Positions 22,030-28,864 of a stretch of DNA of 28,864 bases are shown here, one piece after another (the stretch's first letter is position 1; the number at the start of each line of letters is the position of its first letter). The translations under genes were made by a program, and so were the position numbers. This stretch comes from JADFQT01 sp047516825 (GTDB lineage: Bacteria; Chloroflexota; Dehalococcoidia; Lucifugimonadales; UBA3495), in the NCBI GenBank assembly GCA_047516825.1, contig JAKZUA010000095.1, positions 1 through 28,864 on the forward strand, in the 5' to 3' direction. Under the pieces are notes generated by a model that saw only the letters and a program-made list of their open reading frames with translations, ran no database searches and was not told the origin of the DNA.

Positions 22030-23301
22030 CTACTCGTCCTCTCCCTGACTCGCCCTCTCTCGGATCCTTCGAAGTTCCTCAGGTGGCCTGACGTTTCGGA
22101 ACATCGCGTAGAGCGAAAGGTCGTAACCAATCTTTAGCAAGGCTGAGCCCACCAGAGGTGCGCTGGCCGCCAGTAAGCTCCACAAGGCGGTCGTCGCTGA
22201 TGGACCCGCTGCTCCCAAGGCACTTCGGCCCACCATATGGATGCTGGCCATAGCGACCCTCTCCTCCGGACCTACTATCGCCATGGTGTAGGAGTCTCGC
22301 GTGGGATTGTCCATCTGGGCCAGAAAAGCTCGAAACTGCCAGAACAGCACAGCCAGCCAGGCCGTCGGTGCGAAAGCTGCCGCCAGGAGGTAAAAGCTGG
22401 AAGGAATGTGGGTGAAAACCATCGTATTGAGCAGGCCGATTCTGTTGGCTATCTTGGCGGCCAGCCAAAGGGAGGTGGCGGTAAGCGCTTGGGAGACAAA
22501 GAAAACCAAGGCCAAGGATCCCAGCTGCAACCCGAACTTGGTGGAGAACCAGTAGGCGATCAAGCTTTGGGTCACCATCGACGTGGTGAAGGTATCTACG
22601 CTGAACAGACCGGGCAGCGTGAAAATGCGCCTTCGCGAAGGGAGCTTGAACGGGTTGCTCCACCTCCTTTCAGTGGACGCCCCTTCGATTCCTGGCGAGA
22701 GTAGGCTGTAAAGCAGGGCGCCAATGAATTGCAAGGTAGCGAAGGCGACGAACATAAACCCATAGGCTTCCAGTATGGTCAGCCCCAAGTCTCCCTGGTA
22801 AACGGCCGGTAGTCCTGCCGCCAATGCTCCCAAGGCCCCGCCGGTCCGGGCTACAATATTGTAAATAGCGAAGAGGTCGGTCCGCTTGTCGTCCGGCGCG
22901 GTATCCGGCAGGCTGGCCACCTCCAAAGGCTGAGCCGGGCTCTCTCCCCCTCCACCGCCCCCAGTGGACAAGCTTCCGAGGAAGGCGAAGACCAGTAGTA
23001 TCAGGTAATGATCAACGAAAATCAGGCCCAAGCCGGCTAGGGCCGATGTCATCGAAAAGAGGACCAGGAGGGGCCGCCGGCCAACTCTGCTGGCGACAAG
23101 GCCAACCAGAAACGCAAAGAATGATACGCCGAGCACTCCAACGCTAAGAAAAACCCCGACCTGAACCAGGCTGAATCCCAACTCAGTTAAATAGAGGGCT
23201 AGAAGAACGGCAATAAAGCTCTGGGCGAAAGTGCGGATTCCCCGGGCCAGGATGATCAAGGTAGCGTCCCGATTCAGCCATTGGGGATACCAGCCAACCA
23301 T
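22030..23301 (-). CDS. MFS transporter
   Basis: A 423-residue protein with about twelve transmembrane helices. Motif-A-like sequence GLVASRVGRRPLL lies between helices 2 and 3. The cytoplasmic central loop is near residues 205-225 (GIEGASTERRWSNPFKLPSRRR). A hexaglycine run with a proline-rich stretch (STGGGGGGESPAQPLEVASL) follows helix 4 and is unusual in porters of this type. The C-terminal end is charged (PPEELRRIRERASQGEDE). Substrate is unknown; the general pattern is of a drug/metabolite exporter. It is downstream of the GMC oxidoreductase on the same strand, separated by 87 bases, so the cupin, GMC and MFS genes may be one unit. Confidence 0.82.
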   Translation of the reverse strand: MVGWYPQWLNRDATLIILARGIRTFAQSFIAVLLALYLTELGFSLVQVGVFLSVGVLGVSFFAFLVGLVASRVGRRPLLVLFSMTSALAGLGLIFVDHYLILLVFAFLGSLSTGGGGGGESPAQPLEVASLPDTAPDDKRTDLFAIYNIVARTGGALGALAAGLPAVYQGDLGLTILEAYGFMFVAFATLQFIGALLYSLLSPGIEGASTERRWSNPFKLPSRRRIFTLPGLFSVDTFTTSMVTQSLIAYWFSTKFGLQLGSLALVFFVSQALTATSLWLAAKIANRIGLLNTMVFTHIPSSFYLLAAAFAPTAWLAVLFWQFRAFLAQMDNPTRDSYTMAIVGPEERVAMASIHMVGRSALGAAGPSATTALWSLLAASAPLVGSALLKIGYDLSLYAMFRNVRPPEELRRIRERASQGEDE

Positions 23302-23388
23302 CCGACGGTTCAGGATGCCCCCCCGGTTGGTGGCGATCTCCTACCCGGCAGGTTCCCTCCCCGGCCTCGAGTCCACCTCATAAGGGTT

Positions 23389-24966
23389 TTATGAAACTGG
23401 ACGGCCTAAATTGGACTGGGCCAAATCCACGGCAACCCAGTGGGCCACCCGCTCGCCGATCATCATGGTGGTGACGTTGGTGTTGGCGCGGATGCAGTCG
23501 GGCATAATGGAAGCGTCGGCCACCCTCAACCCTTCCAGCCCATGTACCTTACCGTATTGGTCCACCACCGCCATGGGGTCCGATGCAGGCCCCATTTTGC
23601 AGGTGCAGGATATGTGCTGGGAAGTAGTCACCTCCCGCATGATCCACTCGTCCAGGCTCTCGCTGGATGCCAGTTCGGCGTCGGTAGGCGCGACCCGTTC
23701 CTCGATAATGTCCTGGAAGCTCTCGTGCTCGCCCAGCTGCACGCAAAGATACACCATTTCCCGCAGCCGATCCCGATCGAAGGGATCCCGGAGATAGTTG
23801 TAGTCCAGAATGGGCTGGGCGTTGGGGTCGGTGGAAGCCAGCCTTAGATCGCCGGCGCCAGCTGCTAGATAGATGCCTCCGGTAATCCGAATCCCCAGGG
23901 GCTCCATGCGGTTGCCGCCCTGGTTAACGCGGCCGGTGGCGAAGGACTGCATGCTGATTTTCATATCGTTGCGCAGGGGGGAGCCATCAGCGGTATACCG
24001 GAGGGTCAGCTGCATTCGCGGCGCCAGCCCGTCCAGGGGAAACCCCTCCTTGGTCTTCCAGGTGACCCACACCCCCGGGTGGTCTCTCAGGTTTTGCCCC
24101 ACGCCCGGCAGGTCGGCCAATACCGGTATGCCCAGGCTTTGCAGATGCTCCCGAGGCCCAACTCCGGACAGCATCAGTATTTGGGGCGAGCCGATGGCTC
24201 CGGCGCTGAGGATAATCCGGTCGGCCTCTACGATGAACCTTTCCTCGCCGCTCTCCACCTCTACCCCGGTGGCTCGGTTCCCCTGGAAGAGAATGCGGTG
24301 CACGGTGCAGTTGGGTCGTAGCGTAAGATTGAGGCGGTGGCGGGCTGGATCCAGATAACCCAGGGCCGTGCTCCAGCGGATGCCGTTGGGGTTGTTCAAG
24401 GGGGTGGGACCGACGCCGGTGGAGTCGGGGTCGTTATGGTCGGGGCAATCGGGGAAACCCGCGTCCTTGCAAGCATTGTAGAAGGCGACTTGGGCGGGCA
24501 GCCACTCCTCCCGTTTGAAACGGCGGGCGATGATGGGACCATCGGCGCCATGAAAGTCGTCGTGGAAATCGGTGTCCGTCTCCACCTTGCGGAAGAAGGG
24601 CAAGCACTGCTCAAAGGTCCATTCTTCGTTCCCCATGGAGGCCCAGCTATCATAGTCCTCCGGCACCCCCCTCAGAAACACCTGTCCGTTAATAGCGCTG
24701 GAACCGCCGGTGACCTTACCTCTGGGCACCATCATCTCGCCGGCGGTATCAGTGGCCCTGCCCGTGAACTGCCAGTTATGATCGCTGGTCATCACGTCGG
24801 CCTCGGTAGCGTACCCGAACTTAACCTCATCGGGGAGACGATCAAATTCCGGGTAATCCGGTCCCGCTTCCAAGAGCAGGACATGCTGGCTCGGGTCTTC
24901 GGTAAGCCGGGTAGCAATAATCGATCCCGCGGAGCCGGAGCCGATGACAATCGCGTCGTACTTCAT
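23389..24966 (-). CDS. GMC-family FAD oxidoreductase
   Basis: A 525-residue glucose-methanol-choline oxidoreductase. The N-terminal ADP-binding loop is IVIGSGSAGSIIATRL (G9-S-G-S-A-G14) with LLLEAGPD behind it. The two GMC signatures are GKVTGGSSAINGQVFLRG and SAGAIGSPQILMLSGVG. The C-terminal active-site region is TSQHISCTCKMG and ADASIMPDCIRANTNVTTMM, so the catalytic histidine and the following asparagine are both present. Substrates of the family are alcohols such as choline, polyethylene glycol or aryl alcohols; none can be chosen here. I prefer ATG 24966, preceded by GGTAGG, over the in-frame TTG at 24981. The cupin gene lies upstream on the same strand and the MFS gene downstream. Confidence 0.88.
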   Translation of the reverse strand: MKYDAIVIGSGSAGSIIATRLTEDPSQHVLLLEAGPDYPEFDRLPDEVKFGYATEADVMTSDHNWQFTGRATDTAGEMMVPRGKVTGGSSAINGQVFLRGVPEDYDSWASMGNEEWTFEQCLPFFRKVETDTDFHDDFHGADGPIIARRFKREEWLPAQVAFYNACKDAGFPDCPDHNDPDSTGVGPTPLNNPNGIRWSTALGYLDPARHRLNLTLRPNCTVHRILFQGNRATGVEVESGEERFIVEADRIILSAGAIGSPQILMLSGVGPREHLQSLGIPVLADLPGVGQNLRDHPGVWVTWKTKEGFPLDGLAPRMQLTLRYTADGSPLRNDMKISMQSFATGRVNQGGNRMEPLGIRITGGIYLAAGAGDLRLASTDPNAQPILDYNYLRDPFDRDRLREMVYLCVQLGEHESFQDIIEERVAPTDAELASSESLDEWIMREVTTSQHISCTCKMGPASDPMAVVDQYGKVHGLEGLRVADASIMPDCIRANTNVTTMMIGERVAHWVAVDLAQSNLGRPVS

Positions 24967-25055
24967 ACGTATTCCTACCAACTCTCCCAGATATTGATTC
25001 GGATATTTATTTCGTGAGCCTCCGCCAACCCGATCCCGGTCCCGACAATTTGTGG

Positions 25056-25397
25056 TTAGTCAGCTAACGGCACGCTGGCGGACAGGCGGTCACCACCGAC
25101 AGTCCGGGCGGTATGTCCCTGCCCGGTCAGGTCTTCGAAAAGCACCGCGTCGCCGGGGCCGAATCTCCTTACCGTTCCGTCGCCAATACCAACCTCCATC
25201 TGACCCCCAGACATGAATATGGCGTACTGACGGCGCGGCGCATTGTGGAAATCGTGGAAATAACCGTTGGCCGAACGGGCGAAGGTAAGATTGGTGGTTG
25301 CCTGAGCTACCGACCTCTCGACGTCAGATGGCAGCAGGTCCAGGTCCTCAAAGTGAGACTGTTCATCGCCGCCGGTGTAAACCCGTACAAATCCCAT
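25056..25397 (-). CDS. Small cupin-domain protein
   Basis: A 113-residue protein from an ATG at 25397, with AAAGGAGG at 25408-25415 ten bases upstream. A single cupin barrel is suggested by FHDFHNAPRRQYAIFMSGGQ, then VEVGIGDG-like MEVGIGDGTVRRFGPGDAVL and DLTGQGHTARTVGG. The histidines of FHDFHNAP and QGHT and the glutamine of RRQY are candidate metal ligands. Small cupins like this are often found as accessory proteins or as isomerases/dioxygenases in catabolic operons. It is followed on the same strand by the GMC oxidoreductase, 89 bases away, so a shared function is plausible but unproven. Confidence 0.72.
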   Translation of the reverse strand: MGFVRVYTGGDEQSHFEDLDLLPSDVERSVAQATTNLTFARSANGYFHDFHNAPRRQYAIFMSGGQMEVGIGDGTVRRFGPGDAVLFEDLTGQGHTARTVGGDRLSASVPLAD

Positions 25398-25584
25398 GGT
25401 GATTTCTCCTCCTTTCCTGAATGCCACTGGATTCTATGCCAAGTCGCCAGCTATCACAACCGCTACTCCGCTACCAACCAGCCTCTCCCTGAAGGCGGCT
25501 GATCCAGCGGCGGCAGGAGGAAAGCGCCGCATCCCAGAGTCTGGTGACCCGGTCATGGTTACGCATAATGGTTACGCATCATGG

Positions 25585-26049
25585 TTACTCGGTGTGGGGC
25601 GATAGGCCGGTTAGTTCCGCGCTAATTTCCCACAAGCGTTGGGCAGCCCCGGGGTCGTAAGAGGCACGGGATGACCGAACCGGCTTTTGCTTGACATAAT
25701 ACTGCCCGGTCACGGCCGCCACCTCTGGCGAGCTAGCCAAATAGACCACTGTTTCCGCACCTTCTTTTGGGCTTGTGCCCCTGGAACCGAGGAAAACCTC
25801 CAGCAGAGCCCCTATACGGCCGTTATTTGCCAGTAGGTTTGTTCCCACAAAAAGGCCGGGATTCCCGGCGTTGGCCGTTACAGAAGTCCCCTTCAACCGT
25901 CTTGCCAGCCCATAGGTAAAGAGCTAGTTCGCCAGCTTGGAGCGCCCGTAGGCTCGCATGCCGTTGTACCGCCGCGTGCCCGGCCGGTGGTCAAAATCGA
26001 TCCGAGCTCCCTCGTGCGCTGCGGACGAGAGTTGCAGGCGGGGCAATAG
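25585..26049 (-). pseudogene. Short-chain dehydrogenase remnant
   Basis: One minus-strand frame reads LSSAAHEGARIDFD, then YNGMRAYGRSKLAN, then a TAG (25924-25926), then LFTYGLARRLKGTSVTANAG and a typical retinol-dehydrogenase-like C-terminus ending in RLWEISAELTGLSPHTE. The catalytic serine, tyrosine and lysine (S-S-A-A, Y-G-R-S-K) are present. The N-terminal Rossmann half with GxxxGIG is absent, cut off at a stop codon at 26050-26052. Both the truncation and the internal TAG argue for a pseudogene. Confidence 0.7.
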
Positions 26050-26232
26050 CTAATATGTGACGCGGGAGATCAGGATGTTCGATTCTTCCGCCGTCTCTTT
26101 CGGGGGTGTAGCTGTTTCGGCCACTGGGGTATCCAGGTTGCTCCTGCATTCGTTGCAGGCCTGGATGTCTGACGGGTTATCCCGGCCCCAGCTTAGACCA
26201 AGAATGGTGAAGCTGACTTTCCTGGGGAGCAA
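26050..26232 (-). pseudogene. Degenerate zinc-ribbon N-terminus of a signalling protein
   Basis: A 60-residue minus-strand reading whose centre, SWGRDNPSDIQACNECRSNL, resembles the zinc-ribbon start CPSCGRDNPSDAKFCNECGSNL of large adenylate-cyclase or kinase ATPases. The first Cys pair is lost (W at the second position), and the second pair C-N-E-C remains. It then runs through a threonine/proline-rich linker and stops at 26050-26052. It is in the same frame as the SDR remnant just downstream, as if a deletion joined the two. Confidence 0.4.
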
Positions 26233-26403
26233 GCTATGGACAAGAATGAGGATACTTCGGGTTTCAGGGCGCGATTAGCCTACCCATCAGCTTGCCACGT
26301 CCTCAAGCTCTGCGTAGAATGCAGCTATCTCAGACAATCTAAAGGCAGAAATAAGAGAATTGGAGATGCCAACCGAAGGTATGCGGCGCCGCATTGACCG
26401 TCT

Positions 26404-26592
26404 ATGGGGCCAGCAGAAGAAGCCATGGACCGATCGCTGGGAGATGCGATGCGCGAATATGGACCAGTGGCCCTTGACCTAGAGCCAGGCAATACCGACG
26501 CGCTAGCCTTTCTAGATTCCGCTCAGCTTGTACTACCAACTCCCACCGAAGGCGAAACCCCTAGGAATCCCGCTTATGCCAAATCCGCATGA
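26404..26592 (+). pseudogene. TPR-like fragment of a signalling protein
   Basis: A 62-residue reading containing YGPVALDLEPGNTDALAFLD and then SAQLVLPTPTEGETPRNP. The LEPGNTDALAFL helix matches a TPR motif of the kind found before the Ser/Thr kinase in zinc-ribbon regulators, and the proline-rich tail matches their linker. No ribosome-binding site or complete domain is present. It is probably debris of a gene related to the collapsed regulator at 19.05-19.4 kb. Confidence 0.35.
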
Positions 26593-26851
26593 AGAGCGCG
26601 TCTCCAGGTAATGCTGCTAATCTGATTTTCAGCAGGTTCTCTTCTGGTTTTCCTGAAGCCTTTAACCAGAATTGGTCTTACCAGTCGCAGCCAGCTTAAT
26701 GGCCGGGGTGGTGGGGATTGGGCGGCGCACCTGAAGCCGCAACAGCCCCCGGCATCAATCAGCTCCCGCTCCCCTTTGGACTCCCCGATGCGTTCCCGTC
26801 GTTTTAAGCCCACACGATTTAAGCCACAAGGATTTCTCGGTTGAACCTAAA

Positions 26852-28081
26852 TTGAGATTAACAGCAACGATACATCGAGCCACCTACCCCCTCGTCGTCC
26901 TACGGCAGCGTAATTTTGGTTTCGTATGGTCCTCGATGACATTGGCCGCGATGGGGTCCCAGATGGAGGGGGTCGTGTTGGGATGGTACGTCCTTACGTT
27001 AACCGATTCTCCTTTCCTAGTGGGGCTGGTTGCGGCGGCTCGGATGGGTCTGAACTTTCTGGCTCTTTTCGCCGGGGCCGTGGCCGACCGGGTGAGCCGC
27101 CAGCGGCTTCTGGCGGGCGTCGAACTGATCATGACCTGCCTAGCAGGGTTGATGCTGGTCCTGATAATCAGCGGGCGGCTAGAGGTGTGGCACATTTTTG
27201 CCATGACCCTAGCCGGCGGCCTGGTCAGAATGTTCCAGATGCCAGCCGCTCAGTCGCTAGTTGCCGACACTTTGACATCGGACCGCATCAGCAACGGAGT
27301 CGCTCTTACCACGATGGGCAGAAACTTCGCAACGATAGTGGGGCCGCTGGGGGGCGGATTCCTGTTTCAGATCTCTGGTCCCCAAGGGGCTTATTCGGCC
27401 ATAGCCCTGCTTTACTGCCTGAGTGGTGTAGCCGCTCTGCTAATAACTACCCCCAGAAATGCTGCTCCAAGAAAAGAGGAATCAGTCCTGTCCGCAGTGG
27501 GTCAAGGTTTGAAATATGTCAAAAGCGAGCAGGTTCTATGGGCTACTCTGCTAATGGCCGTGATCATCAACCTCACGGGATGGCCGTTACATACCTCTTT
27601 GATGCCCGTCTTTGCGCGAGACGTTCTGGGCACTGGGTCGGCTGGACTGGGTATCCTGATGTCGGCCTTCGGAATCGGGGCTATTGTTGGCTCGGTTACT
27701 TTGGCGATGGTACAAAACCTAAATCATCCCGGCAAATTCCTGATAGCTTCCGTAGTCGCTTGGCACGGCAGCATGTTGCTCTTCGCTGCTTCTAGCGTTT
27801 TCCCATTATCCTTAGGGATTCTGACGTTGACCGGTATGGCGTTTTCGGCAACTCAGGTACTCATGACCACAGTGCTATTGCGGACGGCGCTTCCAGAATT
27901 TCGGGGGAGGGTGATGGGTCTGAGAGTCCAGGCGATCTACGCTTACACCTTTGGGAGTCTCAACTCCGGATTTGTGGCGGGCGTCTGGGGCGCTCCCTGG
28001 GCGGCCAATATCAACGCAGTTGTAGGGATAGGTCTAGTAAGCATACTGGCTTGGTTCACTCCGAAACTTCGTCGGGTCTAA
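26852..28081 (+). CDS. MFS exporter, EntS/MFS_3-like
   Basis: A 409-residue protein with about twelve helices and the pattern of the MFS_3/enterobactin-exporter-like group: LRQRNFGFVWSSMTLAAMGSQM at the N-terminus, GAVADRVSRQRLLAGVEL as motif A, FQMPAAQSLVADTL and RISNGVALTTMGRNFATIVGP, which are characteristic. The C-terminal half shows LPEFRGRVMGLR. Members export siderophores, macrolides or other metabolites. I took the TTG at 26852, which gives a short, basic cytoplasmic N-terminus, but no clear ribosome-binding site supports it. About 260 bases upstream hold no convincing gene. Confidence 0.82.
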   Translation: MRLTATIHRATYPLVVLRQRNFGFVWSSMTLAAMGSQMEGVVLGWYVLTLTDSPFLVGLVAAARMGLNFLALFAGAVADRVSRQRLLAGVELIMTCLAGLMLVLIISGRLEVWHIFAMTLAGGLVRMFQMPAAQSLVADTLTSDRISNGVALTTMGRNFATIVGPLGGGFLFQISGPQGAYSAIALLYCLSGVAALLITTPRNAAPRKEESVLSAVGQGLKYVKSEQVLWATLLMAVIINLTGWPLHTSLMPVFARDVLGTGSAGLGILMSAFGIGAIVGSVTLAMVQNLNHPGKFLIASVVAWHGSMLLFAASSVFPLSLGILTLTGMAFSATQVLMTTVLLRTALPEFRGRVMGLRVQAIYAYTFGSLNSGFVAGVWGAPWAANINAVVGIGLVSILAWFTPKLRRV

Positions 28082-28187
28082 AAGAGAGTCAGGACACCAT
28101 CAACTGCGCCTCTGCAACGCCTGATAATCTGCTTCCCGTAGCAGGTAATAGGGGACAGCTCGGCTCGAGGCCGGCCCGCCCCCCTAG

Positions 28188-28224
28188 TTTTCATGTCCGG
28201 TGGGGCCCCACCAGCAGGTGAAAA
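28188..28224. other. Long imperfect palindrome
   Basis: The gene-free stretch 28082-28315 contains a perfect 14-base palindrome, GGTGGGGCCCCACC (28199-28212), flanked by TTTTCA (28188-28193) and TGAAAA (28219-28224). It lies between the convergent ends of the MFS and molybdoenzyme genes. It could form a cruciform or 3'-end hairpin. No T-run follows on either strand at the right distance. Confidence 0.35.
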
Positions 28225-28315
28225 TGGGTTGCCCTCGGCTCGTGGTTTGACAGCTGACCAAGAGCGGTTGGGATATTTTTAAATAGTTACTAGGATTGCT
28301 GCCCCGGTTGGGAGC

Positions 28316-28864
28316 TTACATATTCGTCTTGCGGCTGTGGATACCGGTGGCGCCGCTGGGGCGATTACCCTGCTCCTCCTCAATTTGCGGCGTCCCATCA
28401 GCTTCGGCGCACCGCACCTCGAAGGTGTGGTCCCCTTCCTGGAAGGGCCAGTCATAGCGCCAGATCACCCAGGTTGTTTCCGAGAGGGGCGCCCGCAGCT
28501 GGGCCTCTTTCCAGGGACCGCCGTCTACCCTAACCTCGACTTTGGAGATGCCCCGGGCCCCGGCGAAGGCGATGCCGCCGACTGGGACCACCTTTTGGTT
28601 ATCTTTATCCATAATGTAATCGACGACGATAGGATCGATAACCGAAGTCGCTTTTACTTGCGCCACCTCGTCCCAGCTGCGTTCCACCCAGTAGCCCGGC
28701 TGGTACTCGCCGGTGACTTCAATCCCGGTGATCCACTTGGGTTGCTTCATACCATATCGGTCAGGCAGCCAAATCCGCAGCGGAAAGCCATGATCGAAGG
28801 GAATCGGTTTGCCGTCCCAGGCGTAGGCGAGCATGATCCGCTCGTCGGAGGCGATCAAGTCCAA
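28316..28864 (-). CDS. Sulfite-oxidase-like molybdopterin enzyme, C-terminal part
   Basis: The C-terminal 182 residues of a protein that continues past the right edge. DHGFPLRIWLPDRYGMKQPKWITGIEV is the segment after the molybdopterin-binding domain of the sulfite oxidase family (Oxidored_molyb). It is followed by the immunoglobulin-like dimerisation domain (Mo-co_dimer): GIAFAGARGISKVEVRVDGG, then WRYDWPFQEGDHTFEVRCAEADGTPQ. The family oxidises sulfite or reduces sulfoxides such as protein methionine sulfoxide. Cofactor-binding residues, the cysteine ligand and any signal peptide lie outside the window. The gene is convergent with the MFS exporter. Confidence 0.85.
   Translation of the reverse strand: MDLIASDERIMLAYAWDGKPIPFDHGFPLRIWLPDRYGMKQPKWITGIEVTGEYQPGYWVERSWDEVAQVKATSVIDPIVVDYIMDKDNQKVVPVGGIAFAGARGISKVEVRVDGGPWKEAQLRAPLSETTWVIWRYDWPFQEGDHTFEVRCAEADGTPQIEEEQGNRPSGATGIHSRKTNM

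Noticed and set aside
26574..26813. 79-codon minus-strand reading
   Set aside because: Low-complexity Arg/Gly/Pro content and no start signal; it fills a pseudogene-rich gap.

Overview
The window looks like a piece of a GC-rich bacterial chromosome, most likely Chloroflexota of the SAR202/Dehalococcoidia type. That is an inference from gene content: an alpha/beta-hydrolase fused to a LuxR helix-turn-helix, an LVIVD propeller beside an MBL-fold hydrolase, a GMC oxidoreductase, an alkylglycerone-phosphate-synthase-like FAD oxidase, a divergent TPP enzyme, three MFS exporters, and debris of zinc-ribbon/kinase/AAA/TPR regulators. No rRNA, tRNA, CRISPR array, transposase or phage gene was seen, so nothing fixes the taxon directly.

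Layout. 0-1.1 kb: a propeller-like protein and a small membrane protein. 1.2-3.05 kb (minus): a truncated MBL-fold gene followed by an LVIVD gene, apparently one operon. It has a good sigma70-type promoter that diverges from the equally good promoter of the hydrolase-LuxR gene (3.3-4.4 kb), which carries a one-base frameshift. 4.5-7.6 kb: a shortened BenE-like transporter, a palindrome-rich leader, a TPP enzyme, and a compact YtxH gene with its own promoter and terminator. 7.9-9.15 kb: a spermidine-synthase-fold protein and a Nudix hydrolase, convergent. 9.6-12.3 kb: an amidohydrolase convergent with an MFS transporter. 12.3-12.8 kb: no convincing gene but two strong intrinsic terminators and further pairing, ahead of a RidA-like gene. 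13.2-16.05 kb: a cytoplasmic PhnD-like binding protein divergent from an ether-lipid-synthase-like FAD oxidase. 16.1-17.3 kb: an operon of a 36-codon ORF, a YfcE-type phosphodiesterase and a nitroreductase. 17.3-18.9 kb (minus): a VOC protein and an SMP-30 lactonase. 19.05-19.4 kb: a collapsed regulator pseudogene. 19.8-21.0 kb: a coiled-coil protein with a lysine-rich nonapeptide-repeat tail. 21.4-25.4 kb: a split-barrel flavin protein, an MFS transporter, and a cupin-GMC pair. 25.6-26.6 kb: pseudogene debris. 26.85-28.1 kb: an MFS exporter. The right edge carries the C-terminal end of a sulfite-oxidase-like molybdoenzyme.

Most genes are single units or pairs rather than one long pathway. 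Together they suggest a generalist oxidising and detoxifying repertoire: small organic acids, lactones, amines or lactams, alcohols and ether lipids, with exporters alongside. The most unusual items are the repeat-tailed coiled-coil protein, the double-terminator region before the RidA-like gene, the active-site substitutions in the TPP, MBL and RidA-like proteins, and the regulator gene fragments at two loci. I did not find a convincing multi-gene system that is wholly undescribed.
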